DNA of 64,000 nt, taken from the NCBI GenBank assembly GCA_015501595.1, contig JADNRX010000068.1, positions 124,001 through 188,000 on the forward strand, written 5' to 3'. Positions 1 to 11,486 of the stretch are shown here, piece after piece. This DNA is from Hymenopellis radicata. Taxonomy: Eukaryota > Basidiomycota > Agaricomycetes > Agaricales > Physalacriaceae. The notes beneath the pieces were generated by a model, which worked only from the letters and a program-made list of their open reading frames with translations, had not been told where the DNA came from and ran no database searches. How positions within the stretch are numbered: position 1 is the stretch's first letter; every line of letters starts with the position of its first letter. Made by a program: the position numbers and the translations under genes.

Positions 1-1782
1 AGCAAATGGTAGTAAGCACACCCGGTAAGAACCCACCAGGATCATCGTTAAAAAGCTTGCCCCACGAATTACGGAAAGTCAGGAACATCGTGCTGATCAT
101 CGTTGAGCGACGTTTGAGCTAACGGCGGGGTGACACGTACCATGAGATGCCCGAGAGCAAGAGTGACATGAGCAACGAGGTCTTGGACGCAACTCCGGCA
201 CGGTGGGCATTGCTTTCACCTAACAAGTTTCCGATTCTGACGCGATTCAGCGTGTTGTCACCAGAGCGAAAAAGGCAACTAACCTGACAGACGAAGCGAT
301 AGACAATGCGAATGGAGCCTGGAATGTCGTTGATGCCGACACCAAAAGCACCGATTGAGTCGCGAGTGCCACGGGTCCAAGCCTACCGTCTGATGTTCGG
401 GTTAACGAAAACAAGTACAGTGAAGAAAAACTTGCAGAGAGGCCGCTAATCCAATGAGCTCCCATGCCCACCACTCTGACGCAGTTTGGCCGACACCGCC
501 GAGTCCTAGTTGCGCGAGGACACCGAGGGAGGTGAAGCTGCGGCGCGAGAAGGGGTGCCACGCAGTGTGAGGAGCGACGAAGATGCCGTAGAGGATCGAC
601 AGGATGGACACGAGGTTGAAGGAAATGGCAGTCGAAATGGGTGCGCCGATGAATCCGAGGCGAATGGGCTCAGGACCCCATACTGTTAGGTCACAAGTGA
701 GTCATTTTGCATTCCACTGCGGATGTAGGAGATCGTACCAAGCAAGTAGTTCAAAAACGCGTTGATCGGTGCTACAATGAAGATGATCCGGGTGGGCACA
801 GCAAAAAGTCCTGCGGGCAATTAGTGTCAGGTTATAAGGAGCTCGTCAAGTGAGTATACCTTGTGATTGAAAGTACCGCCTGCTGATACAGTTGAAGGCG
901 TACGCTAACAAAGGAAGTGTTTAAAAGTCTAAATAACGTCCAGAAACAGACGCGTACCTGGAAGACCAAGAGAGACCCAGCGCAAATAAGTCGCAGCGAG
1001 TTTCGCGACTTCTGGGTCTTGCTTCAGGAAGAGTAGGATCGCCTCCGCGTTGAACCAAACCGCGTACATGGGCTGCATAGATGTTCAGTCATGAGAACAA
1101 TTTGAATAGGCCAATTACGAACAATGAGTAAAGCCGCGACGACAACAACTGAAAGAGGTTAGATGATGATTGGATGCGTCGAAAGACGTTGAAACGTACC
1201 CATGCGCTGACACCACAAGCCGACAAGCTTCGGTTGAGGAGAAGTCCAAGCCGAGGGAAGCATGGTATCGAGGGCGCTGGTAAAGCCCTGAAGGATAGAG
1301 AAGCCACTCACGCTCGCGGTCATGGAGCCGAGCGTGATAGCGGCGAGCGCAGTCGTCGAAATATGGCCAACGGAAAGGGTGGATGCAATGACAAGACTAT
1401 ATTCAAGAACGTGGGTACTGTTTAACTATGAGACAAGAGGCCAACATTGCACGAAGGTTACTCACCCAAAGACTGGCAGACCATACTTTGTCAGGATCCC
1501 AAACTCTTCCCACATCATAGCGGCCTCTCCAACGACCTGTGGATTTTCGTCCGCGTCTTCGAAGATTCGAGGAACGGCGGGGTTGATGAGCGGGGTGTTC
1601 TCGTTCGCGGTAGGGATGCTGGCCATGCTTGGCTTGGACGGACGGCGATGCAAGAACGGGGTCTCTTCATTGGGTTCGTCGTCCGTTTGTTCGAGCTGAT
1701 GATGACTCGCGTATCTGGAAAGTAGGGCATAGTCTGATGGAATGCTGCTGCCTGATGCCGCTTGACGATAAGGAGACGACAT
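1..1782 (-). CDS. MATE-family multidrug/toxin efflux transporter, partial (3' end outside window)
   Basis: Multi-spanning membrane antiporter of the MATE family, which in fungi exports organic cations and drugs. Exon 1 starts at the ATG at 1782 and encodes a ~105-residue Ser/Pro-rich cytosolic tail ending in EEFGILTKYGLPVFG. Short introns then separate exons that join in frame into typical MATE text: EYSLVIASTLSVGHIST, TALAAITLGSMTAS, FNAEAILLFLKQDPEVA, YAFNCISRRYFQSQ, FIGAPISTAISFN, and the hallmark ASEWWAWELIGLAAS near 450-500. The lowest exons give NRVRIGNLLGESNAHRAG and FLTFRNSWGKLFNDDP, so the last membrane helices lie beyond position 1. One intron donor appears to be GTTCGT, also used in YTA7 in this window. 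No frame break was seen. Family assignment is firm; substrate is unknown. Confidence 0.9.
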
Positions 1783-2919
1783 TGTTGCAATGATGGTACG
1801 AGAACAACCTTGGTCTGCAGAAAACTAAGCCGATTTTATAGCCGCTGTCGATAGCCGAGGCGTAAGGAGAAAAATTTCAGCTTATCAATAAAGTAGGAGA
1901 AAATCTTGGTCCGGGACTTTCGGCCGCGTGATTCGGTTCACTTCGGTGTTGGAAACCGTTGAAAGAAAATGCATTATGATGTGTACAAGTCGTATATAAC
2001 TGCGATAAAGCCTCAATGGAGAGCTGATGGAGAGCAAGTAATTGCTTACTTGCTGACCCAGTTTCCTAGCATCAACGAGTAGGATTCGACCTGTAGAAAG
2101 TTGCATCAGTAAAAAGAACGAAGGGCAACGTTTAGAAGCGATCAGAAAAAAAGTAAAAGTCTCGACACAAGGATTAAGACAGGGATAACTGTAGGATTAT
2201 TCTCATCCTATGGTGGGATAACGAAATTTAGACGAACCTTGACGACAAAGCCTCCAACGAAAGGGTATATCCTGAAGGGAAAACGTAAGTTTCTGAGGGA
2301 TGCAAAGAGATGGAAAAATCAGATTAAAAAGAGTCGTCAAATAGACTGGTCAGAGCCAGTGAATCGGATTTTTCAGTGTGATAAAAAGAATCGTCATGCA
2401 GCAAGCGGGACAAGCACGTACATGGTGGTAGAAATGAAAAGGGAAAAACGCGTTGGGCGTCCTTTATACGCGCACTTCAAACTCCGCCAGATCGGGCCGA
2501 ATCTCGACGAGCGCGGATGTCGGAATGATCCTGACGACGGCGGCCAAACGGCCGGGATTATCGACGGCTAGTCGACTGTCGACGCGCTCATCGCGGACAT
2601 CCCGCCCAGGTGAATCGTTTGAATGATTGTTTCAACTGCTCCAACAGACGGTAGGCAAGGGCCGTGCCGTCAGCAAATTGGCTTGGCTCAAATCCACCAC
2701 TACGCCACGCTGCTCGCCAGCCCAAGGTCGCCTAACAGAGGACCTCGCGTGACGACTGCAACGTATGCCTCTTGCTCAGCTGAGCTGCCAGCGCTCACTT
2801 CCGTCCGTGTAGTCGCCCTGTGATCCCCTCTACATCGCTTCACGTGTCTCATGTCTGGGAAGCGCTTTGGTCTTCTTAAATACAAACCAGAATCAAGAAC
2901 CGAGTCGATTTGTGTCGCC
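1783..2919. other. Intergenic region, divergent promoters of the MATE and alpha-galactosidase genes
   Basis: About 1.1 kb between two divergent genes. An AT-rich stretch TTAAATACA near 2877, some 40 bp before the chosen alpha-galactosidase start, is the best TATA candidate. An open frame at 2239-2571 has no recognisable domain and an A-rich composition, so I do not call it. On the minus strand around 2465-2570 a short run reads DNPGRLAAVVRIIPTS, possibly a relic, but it could not be assigned. No repeat or RNA gene seen. Confidence 0.4.
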
Positions 2920-5303
2920 ATGGCCCTCGTAGCGCTGGCAGTCCCGACAGTTTTCGCCTTCATGTTCTTGGCTGGCCTGCAGCAGGTCCCTACTCCTACA
3001 GTGGCCTTAAACCTTGGAGATGAGGTCGGGCGTCTACCATGTATTTCCTTCCATTCCCTATTCTGCTTTGTGCTGACGGATAGTAGTTATGGGCTACAAC
3101 AGTACGTCCCCCACAGTTTTCGTCTTCTGAATATCAAATTGACCCCGCCTTCTAAGCTTGGAACGCGTATTTTGTATGCTACAATTCTTCCTACCCCTCT
3201 TCGCTCTAACGCTCTGAAAGTGCAACATAAATGAAGATCTCGTCTACAACACGGCGGAGCTTATGGTCTCACTCGGACTAGCCGTATGTACGCAGCCAAA
3301 TCTGCGTTCACCAATAACATCTTTAGCAGGACGTCGGCTACAATTATGTCAACATTGACGACTGCTACTCGGAAAAGCAGCGAAGTGCGAGTGGAGACAT
3401 TCTAGCCAGTGCGCTTCTCATCATGACACTTGTAACATCATTAAGACGTTGACAGATGCGGAGCGGTTTCCTTCCGGAATGAGAAATCTGACCGACAAGA
3501 TACATGCTTTAGGATTGTGCGTTCGCTTCTCTCCGAGCTTTCACCATACTAAACCGCACTCACAGGAAGACCGGCATTGTAAGCTCTTCCATCCCTTTCA
3601 TCCACCACCGCCCTCACCGAAAGTAGTACAGTGACTCTGGATGGTTCACCTGTCAAATGTATCCCGGATCTTTCCAAAACGAAGAGAGGTCTGTCTGCTT
3701 CGAAGTGTCATTTCTTTTTCCACTCAACGCTTTTTAGAGACGCGCATCTCTTTAACGTTGAATGGGGCTTTGATCTACTAAAGTACGTTTTACTTTCAAA
3801 TATTTTTGACTGCAATATACTGATCGTATCAAGGTTCGATAATTGTGCTGGTGCGAAGCTCTGCGTCTTCTTGTGAACAATCGAAATGACATCGTCGTTA
3901 GTGCCCTTCGATTCTATTGTGAAGGAGGGCCAGGTCGGAAGTAAGGAGTTTAATATTGCCGCCTTCCACGCTTATATCCCGTTGCAGAATTCGCTCGTAT
4001 GTCCAACGCCATCAAGGATCTCGCCAAGACCTCCGGGAAACCACCTATGTTATTCTCTTTATGTGAATGGGGACGCGTTAGTACTTGTTCTACGTGTTCA
4101 ACGATGCGGTTCTCATCATGTTACAGCTACAACCATGGCTTTGGGCAAGAGAGCTGGGCCAATCCTGGAGGGTATGCTCCATGGCACTTTGCACTTATTC
4201 GTTTGCTCATCGCCTTTATAGACGACTGATGACATTGGTGCAAACTGGGACTCGCTTGCTGGAATTATCAATCAGTGCGGCCATTTGCCCTTGATCGCCA
4301 TTTCTCCTGTCCAACCTTTTATAGGAACTCGTTCCATGCTTGGGCGTCTGACTTCTATGGCCACAACGATTTAGATATGGTATGTATCTTCTACTTAAAT
4401 GTTCGGCTGTTGATCACTGAAAGTCCTTCAGCTCGAGATGTAGGTTTACACGACTTGGCGAACTTAAGGCTAATCGCTGCGCAGTGGTAACGGACAACTC
4501 ACCCTTGCCGAATCACAGAGTCATTTCACAGCTTGGGCGTTCTTGAAGTCACCTCTACTGATTGTTTGTCTTTGGCCTCTATTATGATCCTCATATTCCA
4601 ACGCATCTACAGGGAACTGATGTTTGTGAAACAGCGGTTCGACCGACGGTTGCCGTACTGACCATTGCCGTAGCTTTCGAAAGTTAGCGATCAAGCCTTG
4701 ACAGTGCTCAAGAATACAGAGATCATTGCCATCAATCAGGACCCAGTCGTGGGTCCTGGAGTTGTTCCGTTCAGATGGGGTATCAACGTATGTCGATCGC
4801 GTCTTGTTTGTTCTGTCATTGATCGCGCTGTAGTCTGATTATACCTTCAACGCGACACATCCAGCTCAATACTGGAGTGGTCAAAGTGAACATGGAACGG
4901 TGTTCATGCTTGTCAGTGCTTCTCACGTTCGTTTAGTGTTGGTACTAATCTAAGGACAGATCAACACCCTTGACGAGCCCGCCGACATGTTCTTCAACCT
5001 AACTGAATCACCATGGATACGTTGGGGAAGACAGTACTCCGTTAGGGTGCGTCACATTCGTCTGTTCTGTGTCTTTACTAGTCCCTAACATTATAAAAGG
5101 ATCTTTGGACCCATACTGACAACGGCACGGCCGTACGCAACTTCACTGCCAAGGCAGTTCCGCCACATGGAGTTGCAGCGTTGTTGTTGAAGGATGCAGG
5201 CGATGAGCCGCAGGATGAGGGTCTGTCTCCGTGTGCCTTCTATGAGTGGTGGGGCAACCCGTGGTGTATCGACCAGAATGGCACCAAAATCCAACCGACG
5301 TGA
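2920..5303 (+). CDS. Secreted alpha-galactosidase, glycoside hydrolase family 27
   Basis: Hydrolyses terminal alpha-1,6-galactose from galacto-oligosaccharides and galactomannans, retaining mechanism. Some 17 tiny exons join into one coherent GH27 protein of roughly 470 residues: hydrophobic N-terminus (MALVALAVPTVFAF), MGYNTWNAY, YVNIDDCYSEKQRS, YSDSGWFTCQMYPGS, then LLKFDNCA with the nucleophile Asp. These are followed by LFSLCEWG, QPWLWARELGQSWR, TTDDIGANW with the acid/base Asp, DFYGHNDLDM, EIIAINQDPVVG and a C-terminal beta-domain ending NGTKIQPT. Several N-x-S/T sites fit secretion. The ATG at 2920 was preferred over the in-frame ATG at 2851 because it begins with the signal-like segment and follows a TATA-like run. 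Introns are 45-60 bp; two exon joins (near 3030 and 3085) are uncertain by a codon. No break seen. Confidence 0.92.
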
Positions 5304-5545
5304 GATTGATGGTGAGCCTAGTATGGACCTTTGTACTTACTACTGTGCGGTGTTCTATCACATTCGCATATATCCCGAAACGGTTATCGTATTTTAAATA
5401 TCCGAGGCTCCTATTGCGCTATCGCGGTGGGAGGACTTGTTATTGGATTTTGCTCGCACGTGGTCGTGTGCGCTTGTTCGTTGACTACCACCAACTCCAC
5501 ACTTCTCCTGCGTTCTTTGCTCTCCAAAACGCTGAAATCCCAAAG

Positions 5546-7343
5546 ATGTCGAACATCGCAGTACGAAACCCGGGCAACGACGCGACTGCCCCATCCGCGT
5601 CGCGTATTGCTAAAAGGCAAAGAGCTGGCGCCGCCGCCGACAAAGCCAGTCGAAAAAAGCGCGCTTTGGCCAAACCAGAGAACCACCTGGTGGCCTACGA
5701 CGCGCGCTCCAATATTCTTAACAAGAAGCTGCGGAAGCTGAAGTCCAGCTGTAAGTCGGACTGGAAGAGCGGCTGGGAGGAGCAAGGGGAGTTCATGGCT
5801 GACATCTGCGGTGAAATCGCGGAGTGGCTTGACGACCTCTGGAACGCTATGATGGTTCATGGCGAAGACCCAAAGGTCATACGCAGATGCCTCCTGCGCT
5901 GCTCGGAGATCGTTCGATCCGTAAGGGACTGCAACAGCGAGTACGCGTAAATCAAGCCTGATTTTGGTTGGCGATTGAGCTGATACTTCTTCTAGGACTG
6001 AATTTGATGACGTGGACGCGGACGTGCTCATTCAAGACCAGAACAAACACACGGTTTTCAAACAAGAATCCCACATCGATATAGCCCTCCAATGGTTCTG
6101 GAGGGAACTGTTGGTCCTTTTCCAAATAAAGGGATATAACACGAACGGAATTCTGGACGACATAAACGATTTTCATTATTATGACAATGTCTTTCAATGG
6201 ATTCGCACAGAGCCTGAAGGTTAGTCCTCGTATAACGCGCTTGTGGCGTCTGCCGACTAATATCAATAAGCCAAGGAGGACAGTCGCGGCTATCCTTTGT
6301 GGGACCAGCACTGGACTGAAGCCATGCATGAGGCTGGTAAGCAGCTTATTGCCAACCGCGACGCAGAGGATATGGCCGAGTTCCTGAAGAATCCTACTCT
6401 TTCTATCTACAAGATCCTCGCAACGCCGGCACTCAAGCCAAGGCTCATAGACGCGGTCCAGAAAAACATCGCCTCGAATATGGAACGTACCGTCTCGTAT
6501 TCGGACGCGGTCGAAATTTACAAGATGAACGCGCTTACGGACGACATTGTCGCTCTGATCCCGAAGGTGTCTGACGTGCCCACACTCGGCTCAATTGCAA
6601 AGTACCTCTCCACCCAGCCAGCGAAAGAGCACAAAGAGGCTGGGGCCAAGGTCCTCGGAGACGTTTTGCTCTCTGCGAAGAGTGATGTCCTCACCGAACT
6701 GCATTACGCGTTTCCGAACCTCCAGGATGCCTTGGACTGGCTTGATGGGGACATTATCCCCAAGATCCCGGAAGCCATCCGGATGAAGGAGCGCCACTAC
6801 CCGTACGACAAGATCGGGGGCACCCTTCAGAAGATTCTGGAAAAGTTTGTGCAGAAGGCGCGCGCTACTACTTCACGATATGATGAAGATCCTTTGGATG
6901 AGGACTATTACGAGAACCAGATGTATGGATATGGCTCGGATAGCGACGATGAAAGTCTCATCTATGCGGGGCGCGAGGAGATGAGGATGGGTCCCGATGT
7001 GCAGAAGGGCATCACCGACGCGCTTCTGATCCTCGGAGAGTGGCCGGACCAAGCTGAAGCCGCCGCCGTTTGGGATACAGTGCGCTGGAAGAATGGCCAG
7101 GATCCGTATGGCATTTACGGTGCGATGGATGCTTTGGCCTCTGAGTGAGTTTTTCTCCCATCTGATGCTGCGTGTCTGACTGGTATGATTGGTAGATGTG
7201 AGAGTGTTAAACCGCGGGTGGCGGACGGTATACGCGCCATGGCTAAAACGTTCATGTGTACGGATCTGGCTACACTCCAGAAGTACATGCCAAAGCGAAC
7301 GGGTTACGGCGGGATGACGCTGCCCAATTTCAGATACATGTAG
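5546..7343 (+). CDS. Unrecognised basidiomycete protein, family copy A (tandem family)
   Basis: Function not recognised. Four exons (5546-5940, 5996-6219, 6271-7144, 7196-7343) splice to a 546-residue protein. The N-terminus is basic and low-complexity (KRQRAGAAADKASRKKRA), suggesting nuclear localisation. A helical region follows with Trp-rich patches (DWKSGWEEQGEF, ALQWFWRELL), then a long helical middle beginning LWDQHWTEAMHEAG and containing PTLSIYKILATPALKPRL. An acidic Tyr-rich stretch (about DPLDEDYYENQ) precedes ILGEWPDQAEAAAVWDTVRW. No enzyme motif, membrane segment or signal peptide seen. It shares order, intron positions and motifs with copies B (8028) and C (9633) immediately downstream, so the three arose by tandem duplication. 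A DNA- or RNA-associated scaffold is conceivable from charge alone; that is only a guess. Confidence 0.8.
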
Positions 7344-8027
7344 ATCTCCGTTTTTTTCTCTCACCTCGATTGTTTCTACTTATGACTTGTTTACCGGCCG
7401 GGACGCCTTCATATAGATTTTAACTTCAACTACACTTTACGTCCTTTCTGTAATGATTGCCACTCTTGGTTCTCCTCCTGAAAGACGTGTCATATCGTAT
7501 CCTATTCTTTCGCAAGGACCTTCTTGGACTGGGAATCTGACACGTATGTTTGCGTAGATTTCGGCGCGTTTCGCACACCCTGCAAGTTGCTTTCATCAGA
7601 TTCACAACCAAAGTGGGTGCTTTCACTGCAGAGTGATATACGCGATATTGATATTAGAGATGCCAAAAATGAAGGACACGCTCTCAATAAATCGGCATGT
7701 CCTCGCAAAGTCAATCAACTGACCACTTAGAGGAAGCCTGAAGACCTTTCGAAATACATGTACAGCTGCACAAGTCAGCAGCGCATTCTGATAGCTACTG
7801 ACGTTGTCCCTAATTATTCAGACTAACGCTTCTTCTATCCGACATGTTATGTTGCAGCAGGAAGACTCTAACAAGCTTTTACCTTACCGGTTGTCAGCCT
7901 GAACGTGCCCGACGCGTTCGAAGTTATGTAAAAATCCACGTTTCTGGACTTATAAGCGCCCAAGATCGACCGCTTTCCTGCTTCTGAATTCCACCGTCTC
8001 TCTCTCCCTACATTGCCGGCGAAGCAC
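7344..8027. other. Intergenic spacer upstream of family copy B
   Basis: About 680 bp without a convincing gene. Its last ~230 bp resemble the region before copy C (9335-9632): both carry TTATTCAGACT..ACGCTTCT and later GAATTCCACCGTCTCTCTC just before the start codon. The duplicated unit therefore includes the promoter. The ORFs at 7426-7730 show no domain. Confidence 0.5.
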
Positions 8028-9334
8028 ATGCCAGACACGAAATCCAGCGCAGCTTCCGGCTCTTCCAAGCAGCGACGCAGCGACAAGGACGATGCCAGTG
8101 CCGCCGCATTGGCGCGTGTTGCTACTTTTCTACAGCAAGCAACGGATGCCGCCAAGGCGGTCAAGAACTTGCCTCCCGCTGGAGTTGCCGACCTGAGGCG
8201 CGCGCGAAGCCTGGCGGCCGCGCTGCTGGATACCCTCCCTCCAGATCCTGCCCTCGAGCAGATCAAAATTCTCGAGTACAAGGGACGCATTAGAGGATTT
8301 TTGGAAAGCGGTCCAAATTTTGCCTTGGCAATTTCGGATTTAACGGTGTTTGTTGCTGGGCCCGTTTAGGAAGGCAGGTCGTCAGCAAACTCACGCATTT
8401 GTGGGTGCATTCCTCATCCCCTTCCCTTCATATGTTGGGTTAGAGCTAAATACAACATTGAAAATGGACCTACCAAGTGTGAGGACGGGCCATGGTGGAG
8501 GTGACGCTGTAGCGAATTATTGTTCAGAGGCACACCCAAATTTGGAACGAACCAAATTTTGGATTCGGATGCCCGGCACGACCCGGAATTACCTCGGAAG
8601 CCAAAATTTGGGCGTTCCAAAAATCCTCTATTGATGCTCTGCTTTCCATGCTGCGAAGTAGTTGTGCAGTTGACGGGCAGGATGGATACGCAGATCAATT
8701 GGTATGCATGGACCAGATTTGCACCGCCATCAGCAGTTGGCTCCCTATTATCTGGAATGCTTTTGAGAGCGGCGCGGACTTGCGGCTCGTGCGCGCGTCT
8801 ATTGTCTGCTGTAACCAGACAGTGGATGCCATGTGGGAACTTTGCGAGATTCGGTGAGTGGCACTGATTGCTTCAAGTTCCATTTCATTTCGCATTCAAG
8901 AAGTGCTAACTCCTGCTTCAGCGCGTCGGGCCAGGTCAATATCAAAAGTGCGGCAGGCGAAATAATCTTCAAATCCAGCGATGATCTTTCGGATGCTTTG
9001 AACTGGTTCTGGAGAGAGCTCTTGATCTTTGACGCGAGGCAGAAGAGTGATCCATCGTCGTCCACCATCCTCGCCGATCTGAAAAACCTACGGATGGCAA
9101 AGAGTGTGTTTGAATTGCTTGCATCCGATGGTTGGTTTACAGTCGACTTTTTTGTGCTTACCTTCTGATGTTGTATGCAGGTGAAAACACTGCCGATTTA
9201 TTCAATAAGCATTGGACTCCGGAAATGCATGAGGTGGCACGGAAGCTATTGAAGCTACGAGTACGGTGCTCTCTTCCTTTCTAGCTATGCTGTCCGGCTA
9301 ACGTGCTCCTTAGATTTGAAGAGAAGAGACGGTA
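8028..9334 (+). pseudogene. Family copy B, broken by a MITE and an internal deletion
   Basis: Second tandem copy of the unrecognised family. It begins MPDTKSSAASGSSKQRR at 8028 and matches copy C closely up to ILEYKGRI, where a 338-bp element (8292-8629) interrupts exon 1. After the element the frame resumes (DALLSMLRSSC ... VDAMWELCEI), followed by the expected second intron and exon (SDALNWFWRELL) and third exon (FNKHWTPEMHEVARKL). At about 9257 the sequence jumps straight to what aligns with the last exon-intron junction of copy C (GAGTAYGGTG ... TTAG, then GATTTGAAGAGAAGAG). The ~750 bp coding most of exon 3 are therefore missing. A stop follows at once. Both lesions abolish the protein; which came first cannot be told. 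Confidence 0.85.
8292..8629. mobile_element. 338-bp MITE with ~40-bp inverted ends, ATT target duplication
   Basis: Inserted in exon 1 of copy B. Left end AGAGGATTTTTGGAAAGC; the right end reverse-complemented reads AGAGGATTTTTGGAACGC. The similarity continues through CCAAATTTTG for about 40 bp with two small gaps. Flanks are ATT on both sides (8289-8291 and 8630-8632). Removing the element plus one ATT gives CGCATTGATGC, matching CGCATTGAAAC at the same codon of copy C. A 3-bp target duplication fits PIF/Harbinger-like non-autonomous elements, but superfamily is inferred only. No coding capacity. Confidence 0.88.
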
Positions 9335-9632
9335 ATCATTCTGCAGCTGGTGACATTCAGTTATTCAGACTTACGCTTCTATTGTATTTTTCACGCCGGA
9401 GGCAGCAAATTCAAGGTGTCATGATAGATATTCTACTACCGGGAGGAGTTGAAAGTAGTACCAGTAGCAAGCTCTTGCCTCTCCAGACCAACTCCAGACT
9501 GGTTACTTTATCAGTGAGACCCACGTGCTTCTGGACTTGGAATTCGAAGTTGGCATCGGCCACGATCATTGTCAACCGCATCTTTGCTCTGAATTCCACC
9601 GTCTCTCTCTCTCTCCTTTTCACGCGTTAAAC

Positions 9633-11486
9633 ATGCCGAAAACGAAAGCGCATGCGGCTTCCGACAATGCGGCAGGCGCATCCAAAAAGCAACGAAGGGA
9701 CCAGGACGACGCCAGTGCGGCGACGTTAACGCGCATTGCTACTCTCTTGCAGGAAGTAATGGATGCCGCAAAGACTGTTAAGGACCTCCCTACCGCTGGG
9801 CTTCCCGATCTGAGGCGCGCGAGAGGCCTGGCCGCCGCACTGTTGACTACCCTCCCTCCGGATCCAGCCATCGAAGAAATCAAAATCGTCGAGCACAAGG
9901 GACGCATTGAAACTAAGCTTTCGAAGCTACGGAGTAGTTGTGCAAGCGATTGGCACGACGGATATGAAACACAATGGGAATACATGGAACAAATTTGCGC
10001 GGAGATTGGCAAATGGCTGCCTGCTATCTGGAATGCCTTTGAGACCGGCTCGGACTTCCAGATTGTGCGCACGGCTATCGTTTACTGTACCCAGACAGTG
10101 GATGCTATATGGGACTGCGAGAGTCGGTGAGTGCCTTCATTGATTCAAATCCGTTCAGATAAGTACTGATTTTTCAGCGCCGAGTTTTCGGACGCGTCTA
10201 CCAAGGTCACTATACAAAATGCAGCGGGGCAAACGATCTACAAATCCAGTCGCCATATCTCGGATGCTTTGAAGTGGTTTTGGAGAGAGCTCTTGATTTC
10301 TGACGCGAGTCAGCAGAGCGATCCATCGTCGTCCGCTATCCTAGCGGATTTGGAGGAAAACAAGATGACTGACAAAGTATTCAGATTGCTTGCGGCACCG
10401 GTGTCCGATGGTTGGATTAAACTTGACATTTCTGTTATGCTTCTCTGATATTCTACGCAGGTACAAAGACTTCCAACCGCGACCGCAAAGATTCATTCAA
10501 TAAGCATTGGACTCCAGAAATGCACGACGTGGCACAGAAGCTAGTTTCTGGAAGAGAAAACAAACGGATAGCTCGGTTCTTGGAGCAGCCGACCCTTGGA
10601 TTGTACAACCAGGTCGTTACGCCAGCCCTCAAGCCATCGCTACTCGCAGCCGTTCGTAAAGACCTGGCCGCGGGCAGGAGCCGCAAGATGGCGATTGAAG
10701 ACGCCGTCGAGATCTTTAGAATGAATGATCTGCTTGATGATATCGTGCCTCTGCTTCCACAGGTCTACAACGACAAAACCCGTCGTGCAGTCGCCAAAGC
10801 TCTTTCAGGCGAGCAAGTCAAGAAGGAGTATAGAGAAGAGGGTCTGAAGATTCTGGAGAATGGGCTACGAAGGGCGAAGGACGCTGTCATTGGAGAACTA
10901 CAACAGGTGTTGCCGGGCCTCGATGAGGCGCAGGATTGGCTTGCCGAAGAGGTCTTCCCCAAGTTTACGGAGGAAGATCTTCTCAAGGCGCGCGATCCTC
11001 CCTACGACGAGACCGGCCGAAAGCTGGAGAATGCGATAGATAAATTCATCAAAATTGCGAAGAGGGGCGATGGGGATGAGTATTACCGGAGAGGGTATGA
11101 TTCGGCGAACAGCGAGGGTGGAGAGGGCCCGGAATTGGCGAGAGATATCATGGACTGGCTTCAGCTTCTCGGAGAATGGCCCAAGGAGGCTGAGGCTGCT
11201 GCTGCCTGGGACAAAGTTCGGTGGGAGAACAGTGCAGGTCCGTTTGGTATGAATGGGATTATGTCTTCTTTAGGCTATGAGTATGGTGTTTTCTTCCTTT
11301 TCAAGTCTTCTGGTAGCTGACCTACTTGTCAGGTTTGAGGAGAAGAGATGGTACCTGTCGGAAGGCATTCGAACTGTGAACAAGGTGTTTGCTTGTGCCG
11401 ATATGGAGGCCCTTTCGAAATATATACCCAAGACGACAACTTCTGGGAGTTTTACTTTTACATCGCGACCGTTAATTCTTACTTGA
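9633..11486 (+). CDS. Unrecognised basidiomycete protein, family copy C
   Basis: Intact third copy of the tandem family. Exons 9633-10126, 10178-10410, 10461-11280 and 11333-11486 splice to 566 residues. Layout matches copy A: basic N-terminus (ASKKQRRDQDDASAATL), helical segment with ARGLAAALLTTLPPDPA, Trp motif ALKWFWRELLI, then FNKHWTPEMHDVAQKLV, LEQPTLGLYNQVVTPALKP, an acidic Tyr-rich patch (GDGDEYYRRGYDSANSE) and LLGEWPKEAEAAAAWDKVRW. The C-terminal exon (RWYLSEGIRTVNKVFACADM) parallels the end of copy A. No known domain recognised. Copy C is closer to B than to A in the N-terminal 90 residues, so B/C is the younger duplication. Start chosen at the first ATG after the CT-rich leader shared with copy B. 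Confidence 0.82.

Noticed and set aside
2239..2571. 110-residue plus-strand frame upstream of the alpha-galactosidase
   Set aside because: No domain, A-rich codons, no splice context; likely chance.
7426..7730. Short frames between family copies A and B
   Set aside because: Overlap on both strands with no domain; the stretch is better explained as 3' flank and promoter.
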